Below the pieces are notes generated by a model. It was not told the origin of the DNA. It ran no database searches and saw nothing but the letters and a program-made list of their open reading frames with translations. This document shows positions 53,780 through 63,339 of a DNA stretch of 64,000 nt, piece by piece (position 1 is the stretch's first letter; each line of letters starts with the position of its first letter). The stretch comes from Planctomycetaceae bacterium (GTDB lineage: Bacteria; Planctomycetota; Planctomycetia; Pirellulales; Pirellulaceae), in NCBI GenBank assembly GCA_020638995.1, contig JACKHM010000002.1, positions 1,860,001 through 1,924,000 of the forward strand. Reading direction: 5' to 3'. The position numbers were made by a program, and so were the translations under genes.

Positions 53780-56170
53780 TTAGTGAGAGACACTAGTTTT
53801 TGTTACCCACTGATAGACTGAATTGACGAATGCATCGCGGTTGATTGGTTTGGTCAGATAATCATCGCACCCGGCGTCGATACACTTTTGATCGTCACCA
53901 TCCATTGCGTGTGCCGTTAGTGCAAGGACTGAACCGGTGTAACCTTTGGCTCGCAGCAACTGCGTTGCCTTATACCCGTCCATCACCGGCATCTGCATAT
54001 CCATCAGCACGCAGTCGAACGGTGCGCCAGCTTCGGCGGCAGCGAACGCAGCATCAGTAGCTAGTTTTCCATTTTCGACAACCTGGACGTTTGCTCCAGC
54101 CTTTTTTAGGACAAAACTCAACAGTCGCTGATTGTCAGGACCATCTTCAGCTAAAAGTATCCGACAACCATCGAGGTCAACATTACGATCGTCAACGCTT
54201 GCCATTTTTCTGGATGCCTGCGCAGCCGAAGGACATACATCCATTTCTACGTCCTCCAAGGATCCGGTCGCGACAGTAATTCGAAACCGTGTGCCAAAGC
54301 CTTTCCTCGACTCGACGACTACGATCCCTCCACCCAACATTTCGGCAAAACGTTTGCTGATCGTCAACCCTAGTCCGGTTCCACCGAACTTGCGAGTCGT
54401 TGATGCATCTGCTTGCGAGAAGGGTTGAAACAGTCGATCGATCTGGTCTTCTGACATGCCGATGCCTGTATCAATGATGTCGAACTGAAGGAGGCACTCT
54501 CCGTCCCGCCCCGTCGTAAAACTCGTAACTAACCGCACCTTTCCAACTTCTGTGAACTTAATTGCGTTGCCGAGGACGTTGATCAGGATCTGTCGCAGCC
54601 GAGTCGGATCCGTTCGAATCGTTCTGGGGATCGGACCTTCAAATTCGGCTTCGAGTGCCAAACCAGCCCCGTCCGCCTTGACCTTCACAAGCGAGATCAC
54701 TTCGACTACCAGGTCACACGGATTCTGGTCGAGCAATTCCAGCGACATTTTGCCAACTTCAACCTTTGACAGGTCGAGTATGTCGTTGATTATGGCAAGC
54801 AGATGCTCTCCGTTACGTCGAATTGTCTCGATCGCGGCAATATTCTCTTCACCTTCAACACTTTCTGCAATCGTTTCGGAGAAGCCGAGGATCGCCGTCA
54901 TTGGAGTTCGAATTTCGTGGCTCATGTTGGCTAGAAATTCGCTCTTTGCCAGAGTTGCCGCCGTTGCTTCATCGGCCATGGACTTTGCTAAAGCGGTCTG
55001 GGTCGCTAGTTGACGGTTGAGTTCGCTAAGCTCAACTTCGGACGACTTCGCGATGGCGAGCAATCTCTCCGTTTCCAGTGCTTTGTCTTTGAAGACTTGA
55101 GCCGCTTCTGCGAGTCGCCCAAGTTCATCATTGCGTCCCAAGCCGGGGATTTTCTCGCAGGCTGTTCCGAGAGCAAGCTGGTCGAAAGTGCTTGTAATTG
55201 CATTCAAGGGCGGAGCCACGTCTCGTCCGATCAGCCAGGCTGCGAGAATACCTAGCACGATCGTGATGACAGAGAAGACATTGCTCGAAGCTTGGAATCG
55301 ACGGCTATTCTCCGCCATGGCCATCGCGAGCTGACGAACGTGAATAGACTCGTGAGTCCGCATATCGCTCGCAAGTCGGCGAAACTCGGCAGATTCGCCA
55401 GCAAGCACAACATTTACTAAATGCAAATAGCCGCGAGTCGCCTGAACCATTTGGATCAGGGATGCTTCATAGCCGGACAAGGCATCGTTCAAATGGCGAC
55501 TCAAGGCCTCATCCTTGGAGCCGACTTGCTCCAACAACAACTTTGCTCTTGAGAGATGCGATTTGGCATCACGCACGTGCATGGAATCGGGTGCATTAAT
55601 AAACTGCATCGTGCTAAACTCGGCAGCCCGAAACTCGGCCTTAATGGTCGCTGTCGCATCTTGAAAAACTGAATCCGCGGACAGTTTCTGGATACTCTCA
55701 TCAAAGTCTCGACCATATTGCGCTAGGACTTCGTTAACGAGCCGCTTACGATTCGCACGGTCGATAACGACGGCTTCAAAGATCTCCTTGTGGGTTAACA
55801 GGTGCGCCTTCATATCTGCAACCGATGCCCGACAAGCATCACCGAGGTGATGCTCACTTGCCTGTTCCAGAAGACGATCAAGATCTGCGTGAAGCTGTTC
55901 CGCCCGTAGCTCCGGACCTTGATATCCAGTGAACGCAAACAACAGTACATTACGCTGAAGCTCACTCAGAACTCGGTCAATCGCATCAAAGCTCTCGACC
56001 TTTCTATGCAGTGCATCGTAAGTCTCTAGATCTCGTTTCGCTTTGCTAAGACCGTAATGACCGAGAATTGCGATCGACACATGAAGAACAAGTACGATCG
56101 TAAAACCGATTGAGATCTTTGTTGTTACGCCAAGCCCACGAAAGCGGCGAGACTTTTCTTTTGCAGACAT
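53780..56170 (-). CDS. Membrane hybrid histidine kinase (HAMP-HisKA-HATPase-REC)
   Basis: The 796-residue protein has a membrane helix at about 17-40 and another at about 298-318 framing a helical periplasmic sensor of about 250 residues, then HAMP (about 320-375), HisKA with FLANMSHEIRTPM (His near 422), HATPase with DTGIGMSEDQ, GTGLGL motifs, and a C-terminal receiver with VLMDMQMPVMDG and K in LTKPINR. It lies nine bases after a solute-binding protein gene on the same strand. The pairing suggests the kinase senses that ligand through the binding protein, as in known SBP-kinase sensory systems. No output gene is adjacent. Confidence 0.93.
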   Translation of the reverse strand: MSAKEKSRRFRGLGVTTKISIGFTIVLVLHVSIAILGHYGLSKAKRDLETYDALHRKVESFDAIDRVLSELQRNVLLFAFTGYQGPELRAEQLHADLDRLLEQASEHHLGDACRASVADMKAHLLTHKEIFEAVVIDRANRKRLVNEVLAQYGRDFDESIQKLSADSVFQDATATIKAEFRAAEFSTMQFINAPDSMHVRDAKSHLSRAKLLLEQVGSKDEALSRHLNDALSGYEASLIQMVQATRGYLHLVNVVLAGESAEFRRLASDMRTHESIHVRQLAMAMAENSRRFQASSNVFSVITIVLGILAAWLIGRDVAPPLNAITSTFDQLALGTACEKIPGLGRNDELGRLAEAAQVFKDKALETERLLAIAKSSEVELSELNRQLATQTALAKSMADEATAATLAKSEFLANMSHEIRTPMTAILGFSETIAESVEGEENIAAIETIRRNGEHLLAIINDILDLSKVEVGKMSLELLDQNPCDLVVEVISLVKVKADGAGLALEAEFEGPIPRTIRTDPTRLRQILINVLGNAIKFTEVGKVRLVTSFTTGRDGECLLQFDIIDTGIGMSEDQIDRLFQPFSQADASTTRKFGGTGLGLTISKRFAEMLGGGIVVVESRKGFGTRFRITVATGSLEDVEMDVCPSAAQASRKMASVDDRNVDLDGCRILLAEDGPDNQRLLSFVLKKAGANVQVVENGKLATDAAFAAAEAGAPFDCVLMDMQMPVMDGYKATQLLRAKGYTGSVLALTAHAMDGDDQKCIDAGCDDYLTKPINRDAFVNSVYQWVTKTSVSH

Positions 56171-56179
56171 TGCCCGCCC

Positions 56180-57478
56180 CTACGTGGTCAACAGTTCGTA
56201 CCATCGAACTAGACTGTATTCATATGAATTCATAACTGTGTTCCAAACCGCAACATTGCCGAACCGTTCGAGATACGAACCACCTGTCCGCGTGTCGCCC
56301 TTTCGAACAGCCAATCGCCCGTCGGCACCTCGCAAATTCTGTGCTGCAGGCTTGCCGTCATACCAGTAGTCCCACTCGCTTTCGTCAAGGTGCTCGCGTG
56401 TTCGCTCAGGGATGGAAATGTAATATCCTTGACGCGCCATATACGCACCCGCCCACCCATTGAGCCACCAATTCATGTACTCATACGCGGCGTCACGAGC
56501 ATATCCCGTTGTCTTTGATGACAAACAAAGGACACCGTGCCATCCTCGATATCCTTCGCGAGGTGCAGCGTAGGTGACCGGAATGCCCATACCGTTCAGT
56601 GTTGACACCGCTGGAGAGAACATGCTTTCAATGACCACTCGTCCCGTCTTCATGTAGTGCACCGATTGTGGCACGGATGACCACACGCCATTGAAGTGAC
56701 CACGCTGTTTGTACTCCATCAGCACTTCAAACAAGGTATCAATCTCGTCCCTCGACAGGTCGCCAATATCGCTGAAGTCAACCAGACCTTTCGCTCTCGC
56801 AGCAAGCGCAGCGTCGAAAATCCCGATCGCAGGTTCATTGACCAAGCCAACTCGTCCTCGATAGGCATCGTCAAGCAGCCATCCCCAGCTTTCGGTTTCG
56901 TAAGGTTGCCCTTGCGGAATGACGTTCGTGTTGTAGCCAAATGAGTCGACGTTATGAACATAAGGCAGAAAGCTAATCTGCTCTGTCTCGTTCGCATCAA
57001 GCGTCCCATCTGTCTGCACATAGAGGAGCTTGTGAGGCGAGTCGCCAGAACCGATCGACATCTCTGGAGTCAACCTTCCGGTTTTGGCTAATGAATTGAC
57101 CTCATTCCAGTGGGAAATTCTCTCCTTATCGATGGGTTGAATTGCGTTGGCTTGCCACAACACATTGATGCTGTTGGACCACTGTTCGAATACATCAAAA
57201 GACTCCGGACGCGTCGACGCTTTCTGAAGAACTCCTGCACTACCTTTTGGCTCGAAATGAATGTCAATGCCAAGGTCTTGTTCGGCTCGCCGACGGATTT
57301 CTTCTTGCAGGGTGACGTTGGTGCCAAGTACGCGCAGCGTCACTGGCTTTGCAGCATGCACGGCTGGAGGCGAAGAAAGCCAAGCAGCTCCAACCGCTAC
57401 GGCAGTCTTTCCAATAAACTGGCGTCGGGACGTCACACTTCCCACTGGTTTGTCATCAAGCACCTTATGCCGCCCCAT
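56180..57478 (-). CDS. ABC-type extracellular solute-binding protein with Tat signal
   Basis: The 432-residue protein starts with a twin-arginine signal (TSRRQFIGKTAVAVGAAWLS) and has the two-lobed family-1/spermidine-putrescine type fold: VTLRVLGTNVTLQEEIRRRAE, KGSAGVLQKASTRPESFDVFE, VGLVNEPAIGIFDAAL, MKTGRVVIESMFSPAVSTLNGMG and AYEYMNWWLNGW. Ligand is not determinable from sequence; polyamine or small organic anion types are usual. There is no permease or ATPase gene nearby, so it probably acts as a ligand receptor for the kinase directly downstream. Tat export implies it folds in the cytoplasm. Confidence 0.9.
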   Translation of the reverse strand: MGRHKVLDDKPVGSVTSRRQFIGKTAVAVGAAWLSSPPAVHAAKPVTLRVLGTNVTLQEEIRRRAEQDLGIDIHFEPKGSAGVLQKASTRPESFDVFEQWSNSINVLWQANAIQPIDKERISHWNEVNSLAKTGRLTPEMSIGSGDSPHKLLYVQTDGTLDANETEQISFLPYVHNVDSFGYNTNVIPQGQPYETESWGWLLDDAYRGRVGLVNEPAIGIFDAALAARAKGLVDFSDIGDLSRDEIDTLFEVLMEYKQRGHFNGVWSSVPQSVHYMKTGRVVIESMFSPAVSTLNGMGIPVTYAAPREGYRGWHGVLCLSSKTTGYARDAAYEYMNWWLNGWAGAYMARQGYYISIPERTREHLDESEWDYWYDGKPAAQNLRGADGRLAVRKGDTRTGGSYLERFGNVAVWNTVMNSYEYSLVRWYELLTT

Positions 57479-57808
57479 TTATACACGCTTGCAGTCCGCC
57501 ACATCTTGGACATTTACTAACCAACCAAGACACCAACTGCAAATTGTGGGGCATAAAGACGCTTCTAAACGCCGCATTTGTCGCTTCACGCCAGATTCGT
57601 TTAGGATGGAAGCCGCGTTTACTGGAAACATCGGTATTTCCGTTGCGACCACGTCAACAGAGCGCCGCGACACTCTCAGTAACGCGACACGCTCAGTAAT
57701 TCGACTAGTCGGTAATTGGAGAGTCATGGGTGCGGGATAAATGGGTGCCAACCACCTATAGAGAAGAAACCATCGTCCCGTTAACGTATCGGAGCCGAGG
57801 CGAATGCC
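57479..57808. other. Intergenic stretch carrying a REP-like repeat
   Basis: No gene is supported between the binding-protein gene (starts 57478) and the RAYT-like gene (57809). The 23-base REP-like unit at 57744-57766 (GGTGCCA...TATAGAGAAG) is 42 bases before the RAYT-like start. Confidence 0.6.
57744..57766. repeat. REP-like 23-bp repeat copy
   Basis: This unit matches 53728-53750 at 20 of 23 positions, sharing GGTGCCA and GAGAAG ends. It lies just upstream of a RAYT-type transposase gene, as REP sequences often do. The inverse arm is less clear than at 53729-53771. Confidence 0.6.
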
Positions 57809-58207
57809 ATGCCGAGAGCGAAACAGACGAATTTGTTTTTGCCGACTGAAGTGGCCGCTCTGCATTGTGTCCAAAGCTGTGTTAAGAGAGCGTTTCTGGC
57901 CGGTGTTGATTCGGTGTCGGGGAAGGATTACGAGTTCCGCCGGGAATGGATTCGACGACGCCTGGAACGGCTGGCGAGTGTCTTTGGGGTTGATATGCTG
58001 GCTTATGCCATCCTCTCGAACCATCTGCATGTGGTGACTAGGCCACGACCGGACGTCATGCAAATCTGTTCGGAACAAGATGTGGCAACGCGATGGCTGC
58101 GTCTCTTTCCCGGACGGCGGCTGGACGAGCAGTTGTCCGATCCCACAACGTCTGACGTCGATTGGATCGTCAACGATGCCAAGCGATTGGCCAAAAGTGT
58201 TGCGTGA
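57809..58207 (+). pseudogene. Truncated RAYT-like Y1 transposase
   Basis: The frame reads VKRAFLAGVDSVSGKDYEFRREWIRRRLERLASVFG then AYAILSNHLHVVTRPRPDV with the HUH-type HxH (HLH) motif, then VATRWLRLFPGRR and NDAKRLAKS. This matches the N-terminal half of the REP-associated (RAYT) Y1 transposases of planctomycetes, which are usually over 300 residues; here the frame stops at 132 residues, before the expected catalytic tyrosine region. It may be a truncated or frameshifted copy. A REP-like unit precedes it. Confidence 0.7.
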
Positions 58208-58319
58208 ATCGCATTCGCGGCTCGCAGATCCACATCCTCACTTGGCCCACTTCAAGCGAGCTGCTGAGCCCCCCGCTTTCACCTGCGGCAACACTGGCGA
58301 TTCCCAAGTCTCCGCAACT

Positions 58320-59744
58320 TTATCTTTCGGTGAGTAGGGCGGCGAGAGTTGCACCGAACAACTCGGCCGAGTTGTCATCTTCTCCTGTGATGACCTTACC
58401 ATCAGCCAAAACGTCGTCGGCCGAAGTGCGCGCATCGCCGATCGAACGCGCAGGCGACAACCTTGCTCCATTGACTTCGGAGTTCCAACGGGAGAGAGGT
58501 TGGCCGCGCTGCCCGTTATAGATGCCCACGGGGCTTTGTCGTGGTGAGGCGACGGCCCGTTTTCCATCCAAGATACTTTTTCCGTCAATTCGCGCCCAAG
58601 CAAGTACGGACACCCCGTGACAAAGTGCCCCCACGTACTTGTCCTGCTTGACAAAGTCGTTGAGTAACTTGTTGACTGCGGCTTTCGTTTGCCGATCTCC
58701 GTTGTAAGCCCGATTGGCATAAGAGCCTTGAAAGGCGTACTGATACATCGACGCGCCCCATCCCCCCGAAAACATGATCGCGTCGTAACGCGACGCATCG
58801 GCATCGGCGACCGCCAGATCAGGCATGACTTCACCGCTGCCTTGCTCGCCGGAATTCGCGTGCGGTCGGCAGATTTGTTTTCGCGCGGCCGCAACCTCAA
58901 CAACGATCCCCGCTCGCTCTAGCTGTACTCGCGGGTCATGATACTCACGATAGAAGAAGTCCTGATTGGCGATCACAATCAACACACGCGGATGAGAACT
59001 TGATGCCGCGCGCTTCGCAATCGACTCGGACGATGCTGTACTCGAGGGCCGCGCACTCGTGTTGCTCGGTTGTCCTCTGGACGCCGGCGCGGAAGCCATC
59101 AGCGCAGCACCACCGCGAACGGGTCGCACTTCAATGCTGTGAAAGGTAGTTGCCGCGTCGTAAGCTCCGATTCCCAAAGACTGCCGATTCGGCATGCGCC
59201 AAACATCGGGGAGGCTCAAGTCCGAACCATCCGTCTGATGTTCAGACAACAGCATGCCATTCAAGTATGCTCGCACTCTGTCCTTTCGCACTTGGACCAT
59301 GACTGTATAGCTACGACCGTTGACGAGAGCGTGTCCTCCGGAGCGGGTTGGATTGACTTGTAACGTCTGTCCGCCAATCATCTGCAATCCCGCAAGATGC
59401 TGCCCCCAAGCATCCACTTCAAAAGATGCCTGCCCGCGACCGGATACAAACATGAGTGCAATGGAATGCACACCGCTTGTGCGAGTGAACTTGACACGAA
59501 AGTCATATTCCGTTGTGGGGAGGTAAGGCAGTAACAAACGTGAACTTCGAGTTGCATCGGTGATCAACCCTTCGGGCGTCCGGCGCCAGTTGCCGGCGAC
59601 AACGGCGTCTTGTAAATCGACTTCGCCGGACAATTCCTGCCAAGCGTCCGCGTCGCCATCCGTGTCTGCAAAACTTGGACACTGCAAGACAAACGCAACG
59701 ATTATCGCGAATGCCATGTCACTCCGGAGAACATTCACAATCAC
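58320..59744 (-). CDS. LamG/DUF1080-like domain - DJ-1/PfpI protein
   Basis: A signal peptide (FAIIVAFVLQCPSFA) precedes a jelly-roll-like domain (about 30-210; WQELSGEVDLQDAVVAGNWRR, FRVKFTRTSG, SYTVMVQVRKDRVRAYLNG). An Ala/Ser/Pro linker joins it to a DJ-1/PfpI domain (about 255-470): VLIVIANQDFFYREYHDPR, DAIMFSGGWGAS, and the nucleophile elbow VGALCHGVSVLAWAR with the conserved Cys near residue 375. A secreted DJ-1 is unusual; it may be a stress protein or amidase. The 474-residue gene follows the PL10 giant (38 bases apart) on the same strand. Confidence 0.85.
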   Translation of the reverse strand: MIVNVLRSDMAFAIIVAFVLQCPSFADTDGDADAWQELSGEVDLQDAVVAGNWRRTPEGLITDATRSSRLLLPYLPTTEYDFRVKFTRTSGVHSIALMFVSGRGQASFEVDAWGQHLAGLQMIGGQTLQVNPTRSGGHALVNGRSYTVMVQVRKDRVRAYLNGMLLSEHQTDGSDLSLPDVWRMPNRQSLGIGAYDAATTFHSIEVRPVRGGAALMASAPASRGQPSNTSARPSSTASSESIAKRAASSSHPRVLIVIANQDFFYREYHDPRVQLERAGIVVEVAAARKQICRPHANSGEQGSGEVMPDLAVADADASRYDAIMFSGGWGASMYQYAFQGSYANRAYNGDRQTKAAVNKLLNDFVKQDKYVGALCHGVSVLAWARIDGKSILDGKRAVASPRQSPVGIYNGQRGQPLSRWNSEVNGARLSPARSIGDARTSADDVLADGKVITGEDDNSAELFGATLAALLTER

Positions 59745-59782
59745 ACCTCAAGTTGTCTGTAAACGGAGCCCCGGCGAGAAGA

Positions 59783-62700
59783 TCACTCAAACACTCGATA
59801 ACGCATTTCCTTCGATGTCGTCCAATAGACGTTGATCACGTTCCGGTTGGCGATGGCACGGCGGAATTCGAGCAGCTTTTTCCCTTCCGCACCATTCGAC
59901 GTCTTTCCGTCTCGCAAGGCTTGAGCGAGCAGTACGCCATGCTCCAATCCCAATTCGACATTACGAAATCGCTCCCGCTCCTCAGGCGTTGCTTGTGACA
60001 ATAGCCGTGAAGCCTTTTCAAGGATTCGTTTTGCCTTGGAGACCACAGCATCGTTGTAGATCGCGGGGTATGCTCTAAGTCGATCCGCGCGAGTGAGATC
60101 AAAGTATTTCGCGCTGTTACCCAGTCGCTCCGTGTACTGCTCCCAATAATCAAAATACTCCTTGACAATCTCATTTGCCGGTCCGAAGGAACCGTAGAAC
60201 TCGTCGACGACAACCTCTGGATCAGCATCGGTATCCCACAACATGCGTGCCAGCACGTAGTAGCTGGGACCGGTCGTGGCCCAATAACCTTGGAGATTAT
60301 CATAGTCGGTCGCGCGCAGTCCATTTTTCACCTGGAATTGCAAATCCTCGGCCATTTGCCTGGTCACAACGTAAGGCGCTCCTTCACCACAGTAGAACAA
60401 TGAATTTGTTCGCAAGAATACAGTTGCCCCACGACCCGACCATCCGAACCATTCGTCCGTCGATAGCTTGCGATAGGCTTCAGGACGAGGGTACGCATTG
60501 AATCCGACGTATCCCACCCAGATGTTTGATTCGAGTCGGTCAACTTGTGTGGGCGGCGACCGATAGCGGCTGTACGCGTAGGTAATGACCTTTGAGTCTG
60601 GATCGATCTCGCGGGCTCGCCTGGCCAATTCGTTGTACCATCGGGCGTAGCGGTCCGAGAGGCTCTCTGGCAACTCCGCATCATCGCTTGCTCCGTCGAC
60701 ATCCGAACCATCTTCGACGGTCGGTCGGGAAGTAGATGCCCCGCTGGAATCAGCATCCCACGCTCGACACCGATCACAGACGCAAAAGCCACCGCTGCCG
60801 TCGTTCTCACACGAGTTAACCCACAAGCCACGGGCGCCTTCGCTGGCATACTTTCGGATCGGTGCGAGTTGCATTTCCCACAGCTTGGGATTTGAAACAC
60901 ACATTTTGACAAAGTCCGGTTGTGATGCCTTACGCGGCCCGCGTTTTCCATTTGATTGCAACGCAAAGATTTCAGGCGTTTCGTCCTTGTACTTTTCCCA
61001 CCAATCTGTAAACGCATGGCCGTACGATAACTTGAACGAACGTCCCATCCGCATTCGACGCAACCAAATCGCCTCGTCTTCCGAGATTTGATCGTAGGTA
61101 CTGCCGAACTCCAGATATTTCCCAAGCCCTTCCTTCTCGTACTGCAATCGGTGTTTTTCCTGTGCCGCAGGCCGGAAGCCGCGAATCTTGATCACAGGCG
61201 TTTCTTGGATGTCGAGAGTCGAAACGCGTACGGTTTCGTGTCGCGGCACAACGCGACCGATGTCACCCGGCCAGATCCACCGACAGCCAAGTTGATCCTG
61301 TAAGAAGTCATACACAGCCCAAAGACTTCCCGTGCGAGGATTGCTCCCGCCAGAATCTTCCCCCACGAGCAACAACGCATTGTCTGTCGTCTTCACCGTG
61401 AATGATTCAGGCTCGAACGATGAAGTATCGACCCCGTGCTGTCGAGCGAGGTTGCTCATTCCAACCAGAATCTGAACCTTGTCCTTTGCATCAGCGGGCA
61501 ACTCGTTCTCTTTAAAAATCGGCACAGTTGCACCACTCATCAAACGCAGGTGCTCCTGAAGTTCTGCTGCCGCAACGGTTTGCCCCTCCATCGGGCGTCC
61601 GTTCGTCACAATAACGCTGGTCGGCTGTCCATCTTGAACCAGAGTCAATGTTGGTCCACTCGGCTTTTCCGATATCATCGTGGCGAGGAATTGCTGGTCA
61701 GACTCGCTCAACCTTTCGATCGGCACAGCGAGAACCTTGCCATCCTCGCGACGAATATGGACATTCGCGCCACGAACTTCGACGAACTCAGCGGTGACGG
61801 TGAATTGACCAGTGCGATCCGACCATTTCCGTAACTTTTTCGTTGAGGCCGTTGGAGGTGGAGCGAGCAAATACTCGCTGAGCAAAGCTAAATTGTCGCT
61901 GAACACCTGACTGGAAAGGTAGGGTGCGTCCATCACGATCTTGGCTTGGCCGACAAGTCGTTCGCCGCGATACGTGCTTACCCAACGCCCTTGGTCGTCG
62001 AGCGATGCGATCACTTGTTGCACTTCACGATCTGTCGGGACTTCGTTTCGTTTGGGCAAGACTGGTGGATTTGTGGCAACGATCGCTTTGTATTGCTTTG
62101 CGATCTCGTCCAATCGCGATTCGGTCTTCCAGCCATAATGATCTGGAAGGTTCGAATCATCGTAGGTCAACGAATATTCATCGCCGCGGCGGGTCATGTA
62201 GAGCGGTCGGTTCGTTTTCAATTCGTAGTAACGCGCTATTTGGCCATCCGATAGCCGCGATCGTTCGAGCCAGTTTAATGCCGCAGGAATCGGTTCGAGG
62301 TACTTTCCCTCGCCGGTCGTCGAGGCGATCTTCATGAGTGTATCGAGTACCTCTTGCGTCTCGTCTCCGGAAACTCCGGGCGGCTCGAAGCGCCGTGCCC
62401 AGATCGGCTGCATTTTGTAGTTGTACTGCTGAGCCCAGCCAGGCTGCGGTTCCGGCATCTGCGCCAGCAAGAGAAAATCGCCCAGCTTTCGTAGCGACTG
62501 GAGATAGCGTTCGTCGCCATAGATCCAATACGCGTCGCACAGCGTGGCTGCCACATAGCCGGTCACGTTGTCGTTTAACGTGTACATATCCCAATAGTTT
62601 TTGATGCGTCCTTCCGTTCGCCAGTCATATTCCGGATAGTTCGCCTTGACGATGGGCTGTGGTTCGACCGGCTCGGTCCAGACTTGTGGAAAGCCACCAT

Positions 62701-63298
62701 TGGGGAACTGAGCCTCGAGCAGCGAGTCCAGCGCAATCTGAGCACTTTCGTGAATTGCTTCGTGCTTGAAGTCGAGAGCTTTGTCCACATGAATGATCAG
62801 GCGGATCGCGGACTCAGTCTGACCATCGTCTAGGGACGAGTTGTTCTTGCCTCGGCCTTTACCGTTACGATACTCCGCCGTGCTATCGCTATTAGGGTCA
62901 AAATCAACACTGTTCGTCCATCCACCAGATTTCAACTGACCATACACCACTGCAACCGCAGCATCGGTCGCAGCATCAAGATAGACTTTGTCGCCAGTCG
63001 CTTCGTATGCTCTCAAAAATGCTAACCCAACCGTTGGCGTACCCGGCGGCTGGACCCAGATCTGACTAGCACTCGCCTTGCCCTCTCCCCACCGCTCTTG
63101 CAAATCAAGCGTGTAGTGATAGACATATCCTCCGTGGGATGCGACCTTCTCACGATAGTAGGTGGCTGCCTTGCGTATCGCCGCCGTGGCTTCATTGCGG
63201 AAGTCCACCTGTTGAGCGTCGGTGGTCGTGCCACATGTCAACAGACATGAGAGCACTAAAGCGGACCTAACTTGGACTTGATGCATCATAGCTCTCAT
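59783..63298 (-). CDS. PL10-like pectate lyase - SHD1 - DUF4838 fusion
   Basis: The 1171-residue secreted protein (signal VRSALVLSCLLTCGTTTDA) joins three parts. About 30-470 is a helical-barrel PL10-type pectate lyase: AATYYREKVASHGGYVYHYTLDL, PPGTPTVGLAFLRAYEATGD, GRGKNNSSLDDGQTESAIRLI, NGGFPQVWTEP. About 490-540 is an SHD1-like strand repeat (FVEVRGANVHIRREDGKVLAVPIERLSESDQQFL). About 560-1165 is DUF4838, a glycoside-hydrolase-like TIM barrel with CENDGSGGFCVCDRCRAW, and WVGYVGFNAYPRPEAY. This suggests breakdown of pectin-like or uronic-acid polysaccharides in one secreted chain. Active-site residues are not assigned here. It is the largest carbohydrate enzyme in the window. Confidence 0.85.
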   Translation of the reverse strand: MRAMMHQVQVRSALVLSCLLTCGTTTDAQQVDFRNEATAAIRKAATYYREKVASHGGYVYHYTLDLQERWGEGKASASQIWVQPPGTPTVGLAFLRAYEATGDKVYLDAATDAAVAVVYGQLKSGGWTNSVDFDPNSDSTAEYRNGKGRGKNNSSLDDGQTESAIRLIIHVDKALDFKHEAIHESAQIALDSLLEAQFPNGGFPQVWTEPVEPQPIVKANYPEYDWRTEGRIKNYWDMYTLNDNVTGYVAATLCDAYWIYGDERYLQSLRKLGDFLLLAQMPEPQPGWAQQYNYKMQPIWARRFEPPGVSGDETQEVLDTLMKIASTTGEGKYLEPIPAALNWLERSRLSDGQIARYYELKTNRPLYMTRRGDEYSLTYDDSNLPDHYGWKTESRLDEIAKQYKAIVATNPPVLPKRNEVPTDREVQQVIASLDDQGRWVSTYRGERLVGQAKIVMDAPYLSSQVFSDNLALLSEYLLAPPPTASTKKLRKWSDRTGQFTVTAEFVEVRGANVHIRREDGKVLAVPIERLSESDQQFLATMISEKPSGPTLTLVQDGQPTSVIVTNGRPMEGQTVAAAELQEHLRLMSGATVPIFKENELPADAKDKVQILVGMSNLARQHGVDTSSFEPESFTVKTTDNALLLVGEDSGGSNPRTGSLWAVYDFLQDQLGCRWIWPGDIGRVVPRHETVRVSTLDIQETPVIKIRGFRPAAQEKHRLQYEKEGLGKYLEFGSTYDQISEDEAIWLRRMRMGRSFKLSYGHAFTDWWEKYKDETPEIFALQSNGKRGPRKASQPDFVKMCVSNPKLWEMQLAPIRKYASEGARGLWVNSCENDGSGGFCVCDRCRAWDADSSGASTSRPTVEDGSDVDGASDDAELPESLSDRYARWYNELARRAREIDPDSKVITYAYSRYRSPPTQVDRLESNIWVGYVGFNAYPRPEAYRKLSTDEWFGWSGRGATVFLRTNSLFYCGEGAPYVVTRQMAEDLQFQVKNGLRATDYDNLQGYWATTGPSYYVLARMLWDTDADPEVVVDEFYGSFGPANEIVKEYFDYWEQYTERLGNSAKYFDLTRADRLRAYPAIYNDAVVSKAKRILEKASRLLSQATPEERERFRNVELGLEHGVLLAQALRDGKTSNGAEGKKLLEFRRAIANRNVINVYWTTSKEMRYRVFE

Positions 63299-63339
63299 TT
63301 CTTTGATCCGCTTCGCGAGTGCGCGACACTCGATTGGCT

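Noticed and set aside
57479..58078. A 199-codon minus-strand ORF before the binding-protein gene
   Set aside because: It overlaps the REP-like unit and the RAYT-like remnant in antisense, and has no family features.
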